Below, in pieces: positions 1 to 9,000 of a DNA stretch of 33,412 nucleotides. Within the stretch, counting starts at the first letter, position 1. Each line of letters begins with the position of its first letter. The translations under genes and the position numbers were made by a program. Origin of the DNA: Sulfitobacter sp. (GTDB lineage: Bacteria > Pseudomonadota > Alphaproteobacteria > Rhodobacterales > Rhodobacteraceae); contig JABDKA010000215.1 of NCBI GenBank assembly GCA_013002405.1, forward strand, positions 1-33,412. The letters are read 5' to 3'. Below the pieces are notes generated by a model. The model was not told where the DNA came from and did no database searches. It saw only the letters and a list, made by a program, of their open reading frames with translations.

Positions 1-147
1 AAGGATCTGGTCGCGGACTATTATGAACCGGACGCCTTCAGGCGCACATCAGACGACGAGATCACCCTCTTCAAGAATGGCGGGGGCGCGCATCTCGACC
101 TGATAACCTCGCGCTACATCCTCGACCGCTGGCGTCAGGCGGGCTGA
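1..147 (+). CDS. C-terminal end of an ornithine cyclodeaminase/mu-crystallin family protein (partial)
   Basis: The window opens inside a reading frame that runs from base 1 to a TGA at 145-147 and encodes the last 48 residues of a protein. The segment ITLFKNGGGAHLDL followed by a basic helix is what I recognise as the C-terminal end of the ornithine cyclodeaminase/mu-crystallin family. These are NAD(P)-dependent Rossmann enzymes that act as ornithine cyclodeaminases, ketimine reductases or amino-acid dehydrogenases. The catalytic and NAD-binding parts lie outside the window, so the substrate cannot be judged. Its last 13 bases overlap the 3' end of the MFS gene on the opposite strand, a tail-to-tail overlap with no room for a separate terminator. 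Confidence is moderate because only the tail is visible. Confidence 0.6.
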   Translation, partial: KDLVADYYEPDAFRRTSDDEITLFKNGGGAHLDLITSRYILDRWRQAG

Positions 148-1376
148 ACGCGCACCGTGCGGTCTTCCCGGACCGGCAGGTGCACGATGGCCGAGAACGC
201 GCCCACCGCGACCCCGACCCACCAGACCACGGTGTAGTCGCCGTAGATGTCGTAGAGCCGCCCGCCGAGCCAGACGCCGGCGAAGGACCCGAGCTGGTGG
301 CTGAGGAACACGATCCCGAAAAGCGTTCCCATGTAGCGCAGCCCGTAGATGTGCGCGACGAGGCCGGAAGTCAGGGGCACCGTGGCAAGCCAGAGGGCAC
401 CCATGACGATGGAGAACAGGATCACCGTTTCAGGAGTGATGGGGAAGAGGATGAAAAGAGAGGCGGCGATGGTGCGGCCGGTGTAGATGCCTGCCAGCAG
501 GTATTTCTTGGAATAGCGCTTGCCTGCCCAGCCCGCCGCGAGCGTGCCCGCAATGTTGGCGAGGCCAATGAGGGAAATCGCCACAGCGCCCAGCGCCGAG
601 GTGGTGGTGATGCCGATGTTATGGAGCACACCGCCGGGCAGGATAGGGCCGCACATCTCTGTCACGAAGGCGGGGAAGTGGGCGGTGATAAAGGCCAGCT
701 GGTAACCGCAGGAGAAGAAGCCCAGGAAGATGAGCGTGTAGGAGGGATCGCGGAAGGCCTTGACCAGAATCTCGCCTAGCGACTCCTCAAGTTCCGTCTT
801 GCTGGCAAGGGCGGGGGCGCGCATGAGCGGGAGAAGCAGGATCAAGGAAAGGATCATGGCGGCGAAGGCCACAAAGACCGCCTGCCAGGTCATGAAGGTG
901 AGCATCCATTCGGCTACCGGCGCGCCGAAGACCTGGCCGGCGCTGCCCGCCGCCGTTGCAATGGCGAGCGACATGGAACGATTGTCATCGGAGGAGGCGC
1001 GACCCACCACGGCCAGGATCACGCCAAAGCCGGTGCCAGCGATGCCAAAGCCGACGAGCCAGGCATAGGTCTGGTGTTCGAGGGGTGTCACGGAGTTGGC
1101 CGAGAGAACGAGGCCTATCGCGTAAACGATCGACCCGATGATGATGGCGCGTCGGTCCCCGATCTTTTCCGCGAGCGCACCAAAGATGGGCTGGCCGATG
1201 CCCCATGCGAGGTTCTGGATGGCAATGGCGAGGGAGAATTCCGTGCGCAGCCAGCCGAATTCTTCGGCGACGGGGATCTGGAAGACACCGAAGGAGGCGC
1301 GCACGGCGAAGCTGACCATGATGATGATACAGCCCACGATGAGGACGGGCGTGAAGATAGAGGTGCGCTCAGGCAT
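135..1376 (-). CDS. MFS transporter
   Basis: This is a 413-residue, strongly hydrophobic protein with about twelve predicted membrane segments, the usual size for the major facilitator superfamily. The cytoplasmic loop after TM2 (about residues 66-76, GALAEKIGDRR) matches MFS motif A, and residues 21-40 form the TM1-loop region typical of the branch that includes monocarboxylate and oxalate/formate-type carriers. It should be an inner-membrane secondary transporter for a small organic solute; the sequence does not say which. The ATG at 1374-1376 is preceded by a GGAG element. It is divergent from zapE across a 127-base gap and converges on the cyclodeaminase-family gene. If the two convergent genes are related in function, an amino acid or keto acid would be a reasonable substrate guess, but that is inference only. 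Confidence 0.85.
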   Translation of the reverse strand: MPERTSIFTPVLIVGCIIIMVSFAVRASFGVFQIPVAEEFGWLRTEFSLAIAIQNLAWGIGQPIFGALAEKIGDRRAIIIGSIVYAIGLVLSANSVTPLEHQTYAWLVGFGIAGTGFGVILAVVGRASSDDNRSMSLAIATAAGSAGQVFGAPVAEWMLTFMTWQAVFVAFAAMILSLILLLPLMRAPALASKTELEESLGEILVKAFRDPSYTLIFLGFFSCGYQLAFITAHFPAFVTEMCGPILPGGVLHNIGITTTSALGAVAISLIGLANIAGTLAAGWAGKRYSKKYLLAGIYTGRTIAASLFILFPITPETVILFSIVMGALWLATVPLTSGLVAHIYGLRYMGTLFGIVFLSHQLGSFAGVWLGGRLYDIYGDYTVVWWVGVAVGAFSAIVHLPVREDRTVRVQPA

Positions 1377-1402
1377 GGAAGGCTCCGGTCGGTGGTGCGG
1401 TC

Positions 1403-1442
1403 ACCTTATGCAGATCGCGGGCGGGGTCAAATGACCACTGGT
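1403..1442 (-). promoter_or_regulatory. Candidate MFS promoter overlapped by short palindromes
   Basis: Read on the minus strand, TTGACC (complement of 1425-1430) and TAAGGT (complement of 1403-1408) are 16 bases apart and could be -35 and -10 elements for the MFS gene. The -35 element is good and the -10 is poor. Overlapping the -35 is the inverted repeat GGTCA-AA-TGACC (1425-1436), followed directly by ACCA-C-TGGT (1434-1442). Such palindromes over a -35 element suggest a repressor operator, possibly GntR-like. No regulator gene is adjacent, so this is a weak call from sequence alone. Confidence 0.3.
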
Positions 1443-1503
1443 GATGGGGGCGTCAAAATGCCTGATGCTTTCCAATCGGATGGCTTGCGGATAGTTCTGT
1501 GCC

Positions 1504-2574
1504 ATGGCGACCCTGCGTGAGACATTCGACCGCCTGATTGATGAGGGCAAGCTGCAACACGACCCCGCGCAGGAGGCCGTGCTGCCGGAATTCGACCGTA
1601 TCCGGGAGGCCCTGCTAACGCCCGTGAAGAAAGGGCTTTTCCGCAAGCCGCCAGAGCCGCCGAAGGGACTTTATCTCTGGGGCGGGGTGGGGCGCGGCAA
1701 GTCGATGCTGATGGACCTCTTCGTTGAGCACATGCAGGACGTGCCGACGCGCCGGGTCCATTTCCACGCCTTCATGCAGGAGATACACACCGCCATGCAC
1801 GAGGCGCGGAAGAGGGGCGTCGATGACGCCATCGCACCGGTAGCGGCGGATGTGGTGGATAAGGTGCGCCTGCTGGCCTTCGATGAGATGCAGATCACCG
1901 ACATTACCGATGCGATGATTGTTGGACGGCTCTTCGAAGCGCTCTTTGCGGGTGGCGTGACGATCGTGACCACCTCGAACCGCTTGCCGGATGCTCTTTA
2001 CAAGGATGGTCTGAACCGGGACCTGTTCCTTCCCTTCATCGAATTGATCAAGGCGCGGATGGTAGTTCATGAGCTGACGTCACCCACCGACTACCGGCAG
2101 GACCGGCTTGCGGGCAGCCCCAGCTATTTCACCCCGATCAACTCTGACACTCGCGCGGAGATGAACGCGATCTGGTCGGATCTGACGGGCGGCAAGGCGG
2201 AGCCGCTGACCCTGCAGGTCAAGGGACGGGAGGTGGTGATCCCGCGCTTTCACAATGCCATGGCGCGGGCGCGGTTTCACGATCTATGCGGCCAGCCACT
2301 CGGTGCGGCGGACTATCTGGCGCTGGCCGATGCGGTGCGGCTTCTGATGCTGGACGATATTCCGCAGATGGGCCGGTCCAACTTCAATGAGGCGAAACGC
2401 TTTGTCACGCTGATCGACGCGCTTTACGAGGCGCGGGTGCGGCTGATCTGTTCCGCCGCTGCGAAGCCCGAGATGCTGTATCTCGAGGGCGAAGGTACCT
2501 TCGAATTCGAGCGCACCGCGTCGCGCCTGCAAGAGATGCAGGCGGAGGGTTGGGGCGACCTACCCGCTTCCTAG
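1504..2574 (+). CDS. zapE: Cell division protein ZapE (AFG1/LACE1-like P-loop ATPase)
   Basis: The 356-residue product is a single-domain P-loop ATPase of the AFG1 family. Walker A is GGVGRGKS (residues 60-67), Walker B is LLAFDE (about 123-128), and the segment TTSNRLPDALYKDGLNRD is a family hallmark. In E. coli ZapE associates with the division ring and affects Z-ring stability; the mitochondrial relative AFG1 helps turn over inner-membrane proteins. The protein is expected in the cytoplasm at the membrane face. Length and motif order are normal and nothing is truncated. The ATG at 1504 has no strong Shine-Dalgarno sequence but gives the family's usual N-terminus. Its stop codon overlaps that of the small convergent gene at 2571-2750 by four bases. 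It appears to be monocistronic. Confidence 0.93.
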   Translation: MATLRETFDRLIDEGKLQHDPAQEAVLPEFDRIREALLTPVKKGLFRKPPEPPKGLYLWGGVGRGKSMLMDLFVEHMQDVPTRRVHFHAFMQEIHTAMHEARKRGVDDAIAPVAADVVDKVRLLAFDEMQITDITDAMIVGRLFEALFAGGVTIVTTSNRLPDALYKDGLNRDLFLPFIELIKARMVVHELTSPTDYRQDRLAGSPSYFTPINSDTRAEMNAIWSDLTGGKAEPLTLQVKGREVVIPRFHNAMARARFHDLCGQPLGAADYLALADAVRLLMLDDIPQMGRSNFNEAKRFVTLIDALYEARVRLICSAAAKPEMLYLEGEGTFEFERTASRLQEMQAEGWGDLPAS

Positions 2575-2750
2575 TCTGTCGTGAAGGTGCCTGTCTCTGA
2601 CCCTTGCCCATCGGGGTGGTAAGGCGCGTTGGCCATGTAAAGATACCATGCCCCTGCAAGGATGATCGTCAGGGTCCCGGTCAGAATGGCGATCTGCGGC
2701 AGCAAGGGTTTGCCGGACGGATCTGGCGCGTGGGGTGGGTTCTTGCTCAT
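2571..2750 (-). CDS. Small single-pass membrane protein (59 aa), unidentified
   Basis: A complete 60-codon frame runs from ATG (complement of 2748-2750) to TAG (complement of 2571-2573). The product begins with a polar, proline-rich stretch of about 18 residues, followed by one membrane segment (residues about 19-40, with ILTGTLTIILAGAWYLY at its core) and a short acidic tail. A GAGG about a dozen bases upstream could serve as ribosome binding site. I do not recognise the family. It lies 123 bases downstream of folC on the same strand and may be the last gene of the accD-folC transcript or have its own promoter. Its stop codon overlaps that of zapE. The clean amphipathic layout makes it more likely a real gene than a chance frame, but this is inference. 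Confidence 0.6.
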   Translation of the reverse strand: MSKNPPHAPDPSGKPLLPQIAILTGTLTIILAGAWYLYMANAPYHPDGQGSETGTFTTD

Positions 2751-2873
2751 AATGCTCGGCCTCGGTCGAAATCAGCTTTCCTGCGGCGGTGCCGCATTCC
2801 TAATCTCAAAGAGGATAGCGTATTTTGGGCCTGCACGGCAGGCGTGACACAACAAATTGCGAGGAAGTGTGAC

Positions 2874-4148
2874 TTATCCGTTTTCGCGCAGGATCGCCCC
2901 GGCGAGATAGAGCGAACCGCAGATCAGCACCTTGGCGTGCGGATCTGCCGCTACGATGGCGGAGAGTGCCGCAGCAACGCTCTGCGCTTCGAAAGCTTTG
3001 ATGCCGACGGCGCGGGCGATCTCAGCCGTGCGGGCGGCGGGCAGTGTGTTGGTCTCACCGGGGATGGAGACGGCGTAGAGGTTCTCGGCCTGGGCTGCCA
3101 GGGGGCGGAGGTAGCCTGTGACGTCCTTGGTATTGAGCATTCCGCAGATCAGGTGCACCGGTCGCGCGGCACCCTGAGCCAGCGTATCCGCCAGGGCGGC
3201 ACCGGCGGCAGGGTTGTGACCACCATCGAGCCAAAGCTCTGCCTGCGGCGCCGCATCAGCAAGCGGGCCCTGCGTCAGACGCTGCATGCGCGCGGGCCAG
3301 AAAGCGCGCGTTACTGCGGCTTCGCAGGCGGGCTCATCGGCATTCAGGTGGCGCAGGGCGGCAAGGGCGATCCCGGCATTCATCACCTGATGGTGGCCCG
3401 GAAGATTGGGCAGGGGCAGATCCAAAAGTCCCGTTTCATCCTGATAGATCAGACGGCCGCCTTCCGCTGTCACACGCCAGTGCTGCCCGTAAACCAGAAG
3501 GGGGGCCGCCTGCCGCTCTGCCACCGCCTCGATCACGTCAAGCGCGGCTTCCTCCTGAATGCCGACGACGCAGGGAATGCCGCGTTTGATGATCCCGGCC
3601 TTTTCGCCCGCAATCTGGGCGAGGGTATCGCCGAGGAACTGCTGGTGGTCGATGGAGACGGGGGTGATCACACTCAGCGCCGGACGGTCGATGACATTGG
3701 TTGCGTCAAGCCTGCCGCCAAGTCCCACTTCAAGCAGGGTGTAATCGGCGGGCGCGCGCGAAAAGGCCAGCAGGGCAGCGGCTGTGGTGATCTCGAAGTA
3801 GGTGATGTTGCCGCCCTGGTTAGCGGCGTAACATTCATCCAGGATCTCTGTCAGCGCGCCTTCATCGATGAGGTCACCGGCAAGGCGGATGCGTTCGTGA
3901 AACCGTGCCAGATGGGGGGAGGTATAGGCGTGGACGCTCTTGCCCATGGCCTCCAGCCCGGCGCGGATCATGGCCTGGGTCGATCCCTTTCCGTTGGTAC
4001 CCGCGATGTGGATGACCGGGGGCAGATCCCTTTCGGGATGGTCCAGCGCTGCAAGGAGACGGTGCATCCGGTCAAGCGTCAGATCGATGACCTTGGGATG
4101 CAGCGCCATCATCCGTTCCAGGATGACGTCGGATGTCGGCGCACTCAT
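2874..4148 (-). CDS. folC: Dihydrofolate synthase / folylpolyglutamate synthase
   Basis: This 424-residue protein is FolC, a Mur-ligase-fold enzyme. It adds glutamate to dihydropteroate and extends the polyglutamate tail of folates, using ATP in the cytoplasm. Visible motifs are the P-loop GTNGKGS (residues 50-56), the folate-binding segment TSPHLARFHERI, the GLGGRLDATN stretch, the HQQFLGDT and EKAGIIK segments, and DGGHNP in the C-terminal domain. Length is normal for the family. The ATG overlaps the accD stop codon as ATGA (4145-4148), so the two genes are probably translationally coupled. The accD-folC pair is widespread in proteobacteria and links fatty-acid and folate synthesis only through shared expression. 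Identification is secure. Confidence 0.96.
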   Translation of the reverse strand: MSAPTSDVILERMMALHPKVIDLTLDRMHRLLAALDHPERDLPPVIHIAGTNGKGSTQAMIRAGLEAMGKSVHAYTSPHLARFHERIRLAGDLIDEGALTEILDECYAANQGGNITYFEITTAAALLAFSRAPADYTLLEVGLGGRLDATNVIDRPALSVITPVSIDHQQFLGDTLAQIAGEKAGIIKRGIPCVVGIQEEAALDVIEAVAERQAAPLLVYGQHWRVTAEGGRLIYQDETGLLDLPLPNLPGHHQVMNAGIALAALRHLNADEPACEAAVTRAFWPARMQRLTQGPLADAAPQAELWLDGGHNPAAGAALADTLAQGAARPVHLICGMLNTKDVTGYLRPLAAQAENLYAVSIPGETNTLPAARTAEIARAVGIKAFEAQSVAAALSAIVAADPHAKVLICGSLYLAGAILRENG

Positions 4149-5086
4149 TTTTTGGCGGCTTCGTCTTCTGTCTCGGACAGGGCGTGGCCCAGTTCACCCC
4201 CCTCTTTGGGGGCGGGCAGTTCACCCCTGACGGCAGGCGGCAGACCCAGCAGCATGCGGGTAATGGTGATCAGTTCATCCCGCAGATCTGTCCGGGGCGT
4301 CACCCTGTCCAGCATCCCGTGATCCAGCAGGTATTCCGCCCGCTGAAAGCCGTCGGGCAGCTTTTCGCGGATGGTCTGTTCGATCACGCGCGGGCCGGCG
4401 AAACAGATAAGCGCGTTAGGCTCGGCGATGTGGACGTCTCCAAGCATGGCGTAACTTGCCGTCACCCCACCGGTGGTAGGGTGCGTGAGAACGACAATGT
4501 AGGGCAACCCGGCCTCTTTCAGCATCTGAACGGCGACCGTGGTCCGGGGCATCTGCATCAGGCTGAGGATTCCCTCCTGCATCCGTGCGCCGCCGGCGGC
4601 GGAGAAAAGGATGAGCGGCCGCTTGAGCTTTACCGCCTCTTCGGCAGCCGCGATGATCGCGTTGCCGACGTACATGCCCATGGAGCCTGCCATGAAGGAG
4701 AAATCCTGGCAGGCAGCGACGATGGGCGTGCGGCCCATCTCGCCGGTAGCGACCAGCATCGCCTCGGCCTCTCCGGTTTCCTTCTGGGCGGCCTTCAGCC
4801 GGTCGGGATAACGTTTCTGGTCCCTGAAATGCAGCGGATCGACAACGGGCTTGGGCACCGACACTTCGTTGAAGATGCCGCCGTCAAAGAGCGCGGTGAA
4901 CCGTTCACGCGGCCCAATCGGCATGTGATGGCCGCAGTTGGTGCAGACGTTCAGATTTGCCGCGACCTCACGGTGGAACAGCATCGTGCCGCAATCGTCA
5001 CATTTGGTCCAGAGGTTGTCCGGCGTCTCGCGGCGCGAGAAGATCGAGTTGATCCGGGGGCGGACGTAGTTGGTGATCCAGTTCAT
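4145..5086 (-). CDS. accD: Acetyl-CoA carboxylase carboxyltransferase subunit beta
   Basis: AccD pairs with AccA to form the carboxyltransferase of acetyl-CoA carboxylase, which makes malonyl-CoA for fatty-acid synthesis. The protein starts MNWITNYVRP, the usual N-terminus in this group. That places the start at 5084-5086, not at the in-frame ATG 93 bases upstream, and gives 313 residues. An AGGGA element lies just before this ATG. A four-cysteine zinc ribbon is seen at Cys29, Cys32, Cys48 and Cys51. The crotonase-like carboxyltransferase core contains the oxyanion-hole segment GGARMQEG. The final residues are charged, as is common. The gene follows the CPBP protease gene by 56 bases and overlaps folC by four. 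Identification is secure. Confidence 0.96.
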   Translation of the reverse strand: MNWITNYVRPRINSIFSRRETPDNLWTKCDDCGTMLFHREVAANLNVCTNCGHHMPIGPRERFTALFDGGIFNEVSVPKPVVDPLHFRDQKRYPDRLKAAQKETGEAEAMLVATGEMGRTPIVAACQDFSFMAGSMGMYVGNAIIAAAEEAVKLKRPLILFSAAGGARMQEGILSLMQMPRTTVAVQMLKEAGLPYIVVLTHPTTGGVTASYAMLGDVHIAEPNALICFAGPRVIEQTIREKLPDGFQRAEYLLDHGMLDRVTPRTDLRDELITITRMLLGLPPAVRGELPAPKEGGELGHALSETEDEAAKK

Positions 5087-5142
5087 GGAGGGTCCCTGAT
5101 GCCAGTTGAATGTCAGATAAGCCGCCGCCGCAAAAAAAGCAA

Positions 5143-6045
5143 TCAGCGGCGGATGGCAACCCGCGCGGCCAGCCAGCACACGAACATCGTTGCAAAATCA
5201 ACCGGCAGCCAGGCCTGAAGCGCTTCCCCCTCCGCCATCGAGAAGGGGGCAAGATACAGCGACAGACCCGACAGGTTGTCGGGCAGGGCGACGATGAGGA
5301 TGGCCGATACATTGTTGAAGAAGTGCACGGCAATGGCGGGCCCGAGGGAGCCCGAGCGCGCGGTCAGATCTGCCATCAGTATGCCGAAAATACCCGCCCA
5401 AATGGCGATGGTCAGCGCATTTTCCCCAGCCATATCGGGCAGATAGTGGCCCAACGCAAAAAGGAAGGCAGGCAGGACCATCCAGATCAGCGGGCTTTTG
5501 AAGCGCGCCGCCAGTTGCTGCTGCACATAACCGCGAAAGACGATCTCTTCGGCGCTGACCTGCACGAAGACCGCGATCAGGGACAGGGGCAGCAGGCTGA
5601 GCCAAAGCCTGGGTTCAAGGTTCGGGACAAAGGCGCCCCCCATATCGTAGGGCGGCAAGAGCACGATCGCGAGAGCGACGCCCAGGAGGGCGAAGAGAAC
5701 CCGGCGCAGGTCCCGCCAGAAGACCCGCATCGGCCCCAGCAGGCTGAGGAATGAACGCTTGTGCAGGATACGTGCACTGATCCCCACCCCCACGGCCATG
5801 AAGCCAAAGCTGAAGAGCAGCAGGAACATGGTAAGCGGCGTCGCACCCGAAACCAGATCCCGGTGCAGGGCCGCACTGTTGGGTTGGGCCAGCGCATAAG
5901 CGGTGGAGAAGTAGATCTGGCTCAGCGAAAGATAGGCAAAGCCCGCAAGGATCCCGCCCAGCAAAAACCGCCAGAGTTCCGAGTGCGGGCGCGCGGGTGC
6001 CACGTAGGTCTCGTGCGGCCTGTAGGCCTCTGCCGGTGCCCTCAT
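5143..6045 (-). CDS. CPBP-family intramembrane metalloprotease
   Basis: The 300-residue protein has about eight hydrophobic segments and all signature motifs of the CPBP (ABI/CAAX-prenyl-endopeptidase-like) family. These are EExxxR at Glu166, Glu167 and Arg171, FxxxH at Phe196 to His200, and HxxxN at His241 to Asn245. These residues form the glutamate/histidine metalloprotease centre of Rce1-type enzymes, so it is probably active. Known relatives cleave prenylated proteins, process peptides or confer bacteriocin immunity; the substrate here is unknown. Its ATG overlaps the stop codon of the upstream ABC-like gene as ATGA (6042-6045), so the two products are probably made together and may act together in the inner membrane. 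The first 25 residues are polar and would be cytoplasmic. Confidence 0.88.
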   Translation of the reverse strand: MRAPAEAYRPHETYVAPARPHSELWRFLLGGILAGFAYLSLSQIYFSTAYALAQPNSAALHRDLVSGATPLTMFLLLFSFGFMAVGVGISARILHKRSFLSLLGPMRVFWRDLRRVLFALLGVALAIVLLPPYDMGGAFVPNLEPRLWLSLLPLSLIAVFVQVSAEEIVFRGYVQQQLAARFKSPLIWMVLPAFLFALGHYLPDMAGENALTIAIWAGIFGILMADLTARSGSLGPAIAVHFFNNVSAILIVALPDNLSGLSLYLAPFSMAEGEALQAWLPVDFATMFVCWLAARVAIRR

Positions 6046-9000
6046 TCCGCCTCTTCCTTCTGGTCCGGTTGGTGCGGCCCGTATTCGCGCGGCACCTCCA
6101 TCCCGGCGGCCAGCAGCACGTCCGCAGCACCGGACAGGTGGCTACCCACGGTGCGCAGAAGGCTAAGCAGCACGGTTGTGTCTGTCTCCATCACCGAGCG
6201 GAACTGCTCTGCACCGATGCGCAGGAACTGCGAATCCTCCAGCGCGATCAGGTCCAGTTGGCGCGGTTCATCCAAAATGATCGCGAGATCGCCGATCAGG
6301 CGGCCCGGCTCAACCTCCGACACGTGGCGCAGGGTGCCATCGCTTTCCATCAGGGCCAGTTCCGCACGACCCGAGAGGCACAGATAGACGGCATCCGCGC
6401 GGTCCCCGGCGGCAAAGATGCGCTTGCCCCGTTCCGCATCATACCATTGCGCGGCGAAGGCAAGCAGGCGGCGGCTGCGGTTGTCGAGGTTGGCGAAAAG
6501 CTCATTACGCGACAGGATGCGCAGCTTGCGCCGCAGATCGTCAGAAGCGCTGTCATCCTGACTGGGCAGTTCCGCCTGCGCCAGACCGTCGATGCGGCCC
6601 TGCCGCACCTCCACATGGAGGTCGAATTCGGACGGATTGGCGAACTGATCGTTGATGTAGATCTGCGTGGTGTCCGGCAACAGCTTGCTGAGGCGCTTGC
6701 GGATCTTGGCCTGGGCTTCGGCGTCATGCCCGGCCAGAAGCTGATTGAAGATAAGGACATCGGGCCGCTTGATTGCCGCGCGGCCAAAGGCGGCCCGTTC
6801 CTGAAAGATCGTCGGCAGGTTGGTTCCGCCAATGGAGGTATGGATATCGAAGAGGTTGGTAGAAACCATCTGCTTCAGCCCGTGCTCCTCCATCACCTGC
6901 CCCACCATGTCGCGCACCAGATCGGCCTGCATGCCGGCCATCGAAGAGATCCGACCGTAGAGGACGTTTTCCAGGATGGTGAAACGGGGCAGATAGTTTT
7001 CGGGCGCGATTGGCACGAAAAGGCCCTTGGACCTTTCCCGCAGAAGGGGCGCGTTGTTCTTGCGGATGCGCAGGATCTCTTCCTTGAAACTTTCCGGGAA
7101 GGCAGGACCGATCTGTTCGGCGGTAAAAGCAAAGGGCACCGTCAGCAAAAGGGCGAACTCTTCCTGGCTGAGGGCTGCATCGCCCTTCTCCCGGCGGCGG
7201 GCGGCAATGTCGACCAGCTGCTCGTAAAGCTCTTCCTCAATCCCGATGGCGCGGAACAGCGGGTGATCCGTTCCATCCCTACCAAAGGTCTGGTGCAGCG
7301 TTTCAACCAGCGTCTGGGAAATGGCGATACCCTGTTCGGCAAGCCCCTGTTCGATAATCATCGCAAGGAATGCCTTCTCGGCGACCAGGCCCTGCTGGCT
7401 GATGTCGCGCACGGGCGCGGCAAACATCAGGTTACCACCCAGAGGGACCGCTGGATTGAACTCATCGGGGTCAAAACGGTAGACAACCTTGTCCAGCCCC
7501 TCTTCCTTGAGCCTTTCGTAAACCTCCTCCCGGATATCAACGATCCGCCTGGCCAGTTCCGGGTGTTTTTCGGGATCCATCAGTGAATTCATCATCCGCT
7601 CAAAGAGGGTATCCGCGGTCCCCAGGGCCGTCGTGATCTCAAACCAGAACTTGAGGATATCTTCACGGTCGTTCAGTCCGGCGATTTCCGGATCGAGCCA
7701 GTCTGCGTGGGTACTGTCGAGACTGTTGCCAGAGCGTTTCGCCTCAAGCGCCGCGCGGTCCTTGCGGTCGGGATCCCAAAGCACGGTCTTGGGACTTGTC
7801 CGCAGAGGCATCAGCAGGTTGTCGCCCACCGTGCCCTGAAACAGATAGGGCTGCGCGTGGGCATAGCCGATGCGGGCGGCCAGGACGGCCTGATGGAGCT
7901 CGTCCAGATCATGCCCCGCCATCGTGATCCTGCCCCGGCTTGGCATTATTTCACGGGTCAGCAGTTCCGCCATGGCCGTGCGTTCGGCCTGTGTAGCGGC
8001 CTCTACCGCGACCTGGCTGCCCGCTGGGATGTGCAGGGTGATATCGTCCAGAACCATGTTTCCATCCCGGTTTCGGACGCTGACCTTCTGAAGGTCGATG
8101 TCACCGCGGAGGTGGGGGATGGTTTCGGGTCGGCCTTCGAAAAGTTTCTCATCGATCATGCCTGCGGGGGCAAACCGTTCCGTAACGACATCCCAGCGCA
8201 GGGACATGTCCTGGGTTTGGTTGTAGTAGGTCAGAAGCTCCTTCCAGGGGTTTGAAAGATCCTTGTAGGCTGCCAGCGCCGCCACAAGGGCTCCGACCGT
8301 GATCTCCCCCCGGATGGCGAGGAAGCCGCCAACCGCGTAGAAGAAGAAGGGCGTCAGCTGTGTGATGAAGTTGTTGAGGAACTTCATGAAGAATTTCTTC
8401 TGGTAGATGCGGAAACGCACGTCGAAGAGGCGGTGCAACCGTTCGGTGAAGACCGCAAGCCGGTAACGCCAACCGCCGTTTGTGCGCAGGTCGGTGATGC
8501 CTGCGGCGGTCTCACCGATCTCAGCCGCGAAATGTCGGATTTCGACGATCCGTTCCTTGTTCAGCAAATTGATCTGCCGCTGCAGCATGGGGATAAGGTA
8601 CGCCTGCAGCGGGATCAGGGCGACACCAGCCAAACCGAACCACACGCTTTGCAGGAAAAGGAAGCTGACAATGACAATCATCTGACCGGCCTGAAAGACC
8701 GGCTGAGCGATGGCGTCACCCATCAGTCCACCCATCGGCTCTGCCTCAGAGGTGATCATGCTGACCAGTTCGCCCTGGCTGGTCTCATCGTAGTAGCGGC
8801 GCGGGAAGCGCATCATGCGGTTGATCAGCGTATAGCGAAACCGCCGCAACATCCTTTCGGCCAGGACCCCCTTCATCGTGTTGAGCCGCATCTTCAGCAG
8901 GCCGTGAACGACCACGGAGGCGAGGTAACCAAAACAGAGTGCAAAGAGGAAATTGACCTGGCTGATCTGATAGCCCCAGACGTTGATCACGTTCTGCTCG

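Noticed and set aside
2832-2846. GCCTGC-ACG-GCAGGC palindrome downstream of folC as a terminator
   Set aside because: The stem is short and no T-run follows on the minus strand, so termination is not supported.
2604-4322. A 572-codon open frame on the plus strand
   Set aside because: It is antisense to folC and the small membrane gene, and folC is certain. No domain is visible in this frame.
5997-7586. A 529-codon plus-strand frame over the ABC-like and CPBP genes
   Set aside because: It is antisense to two genes with clear domains and reads as a codon-bias shadow.
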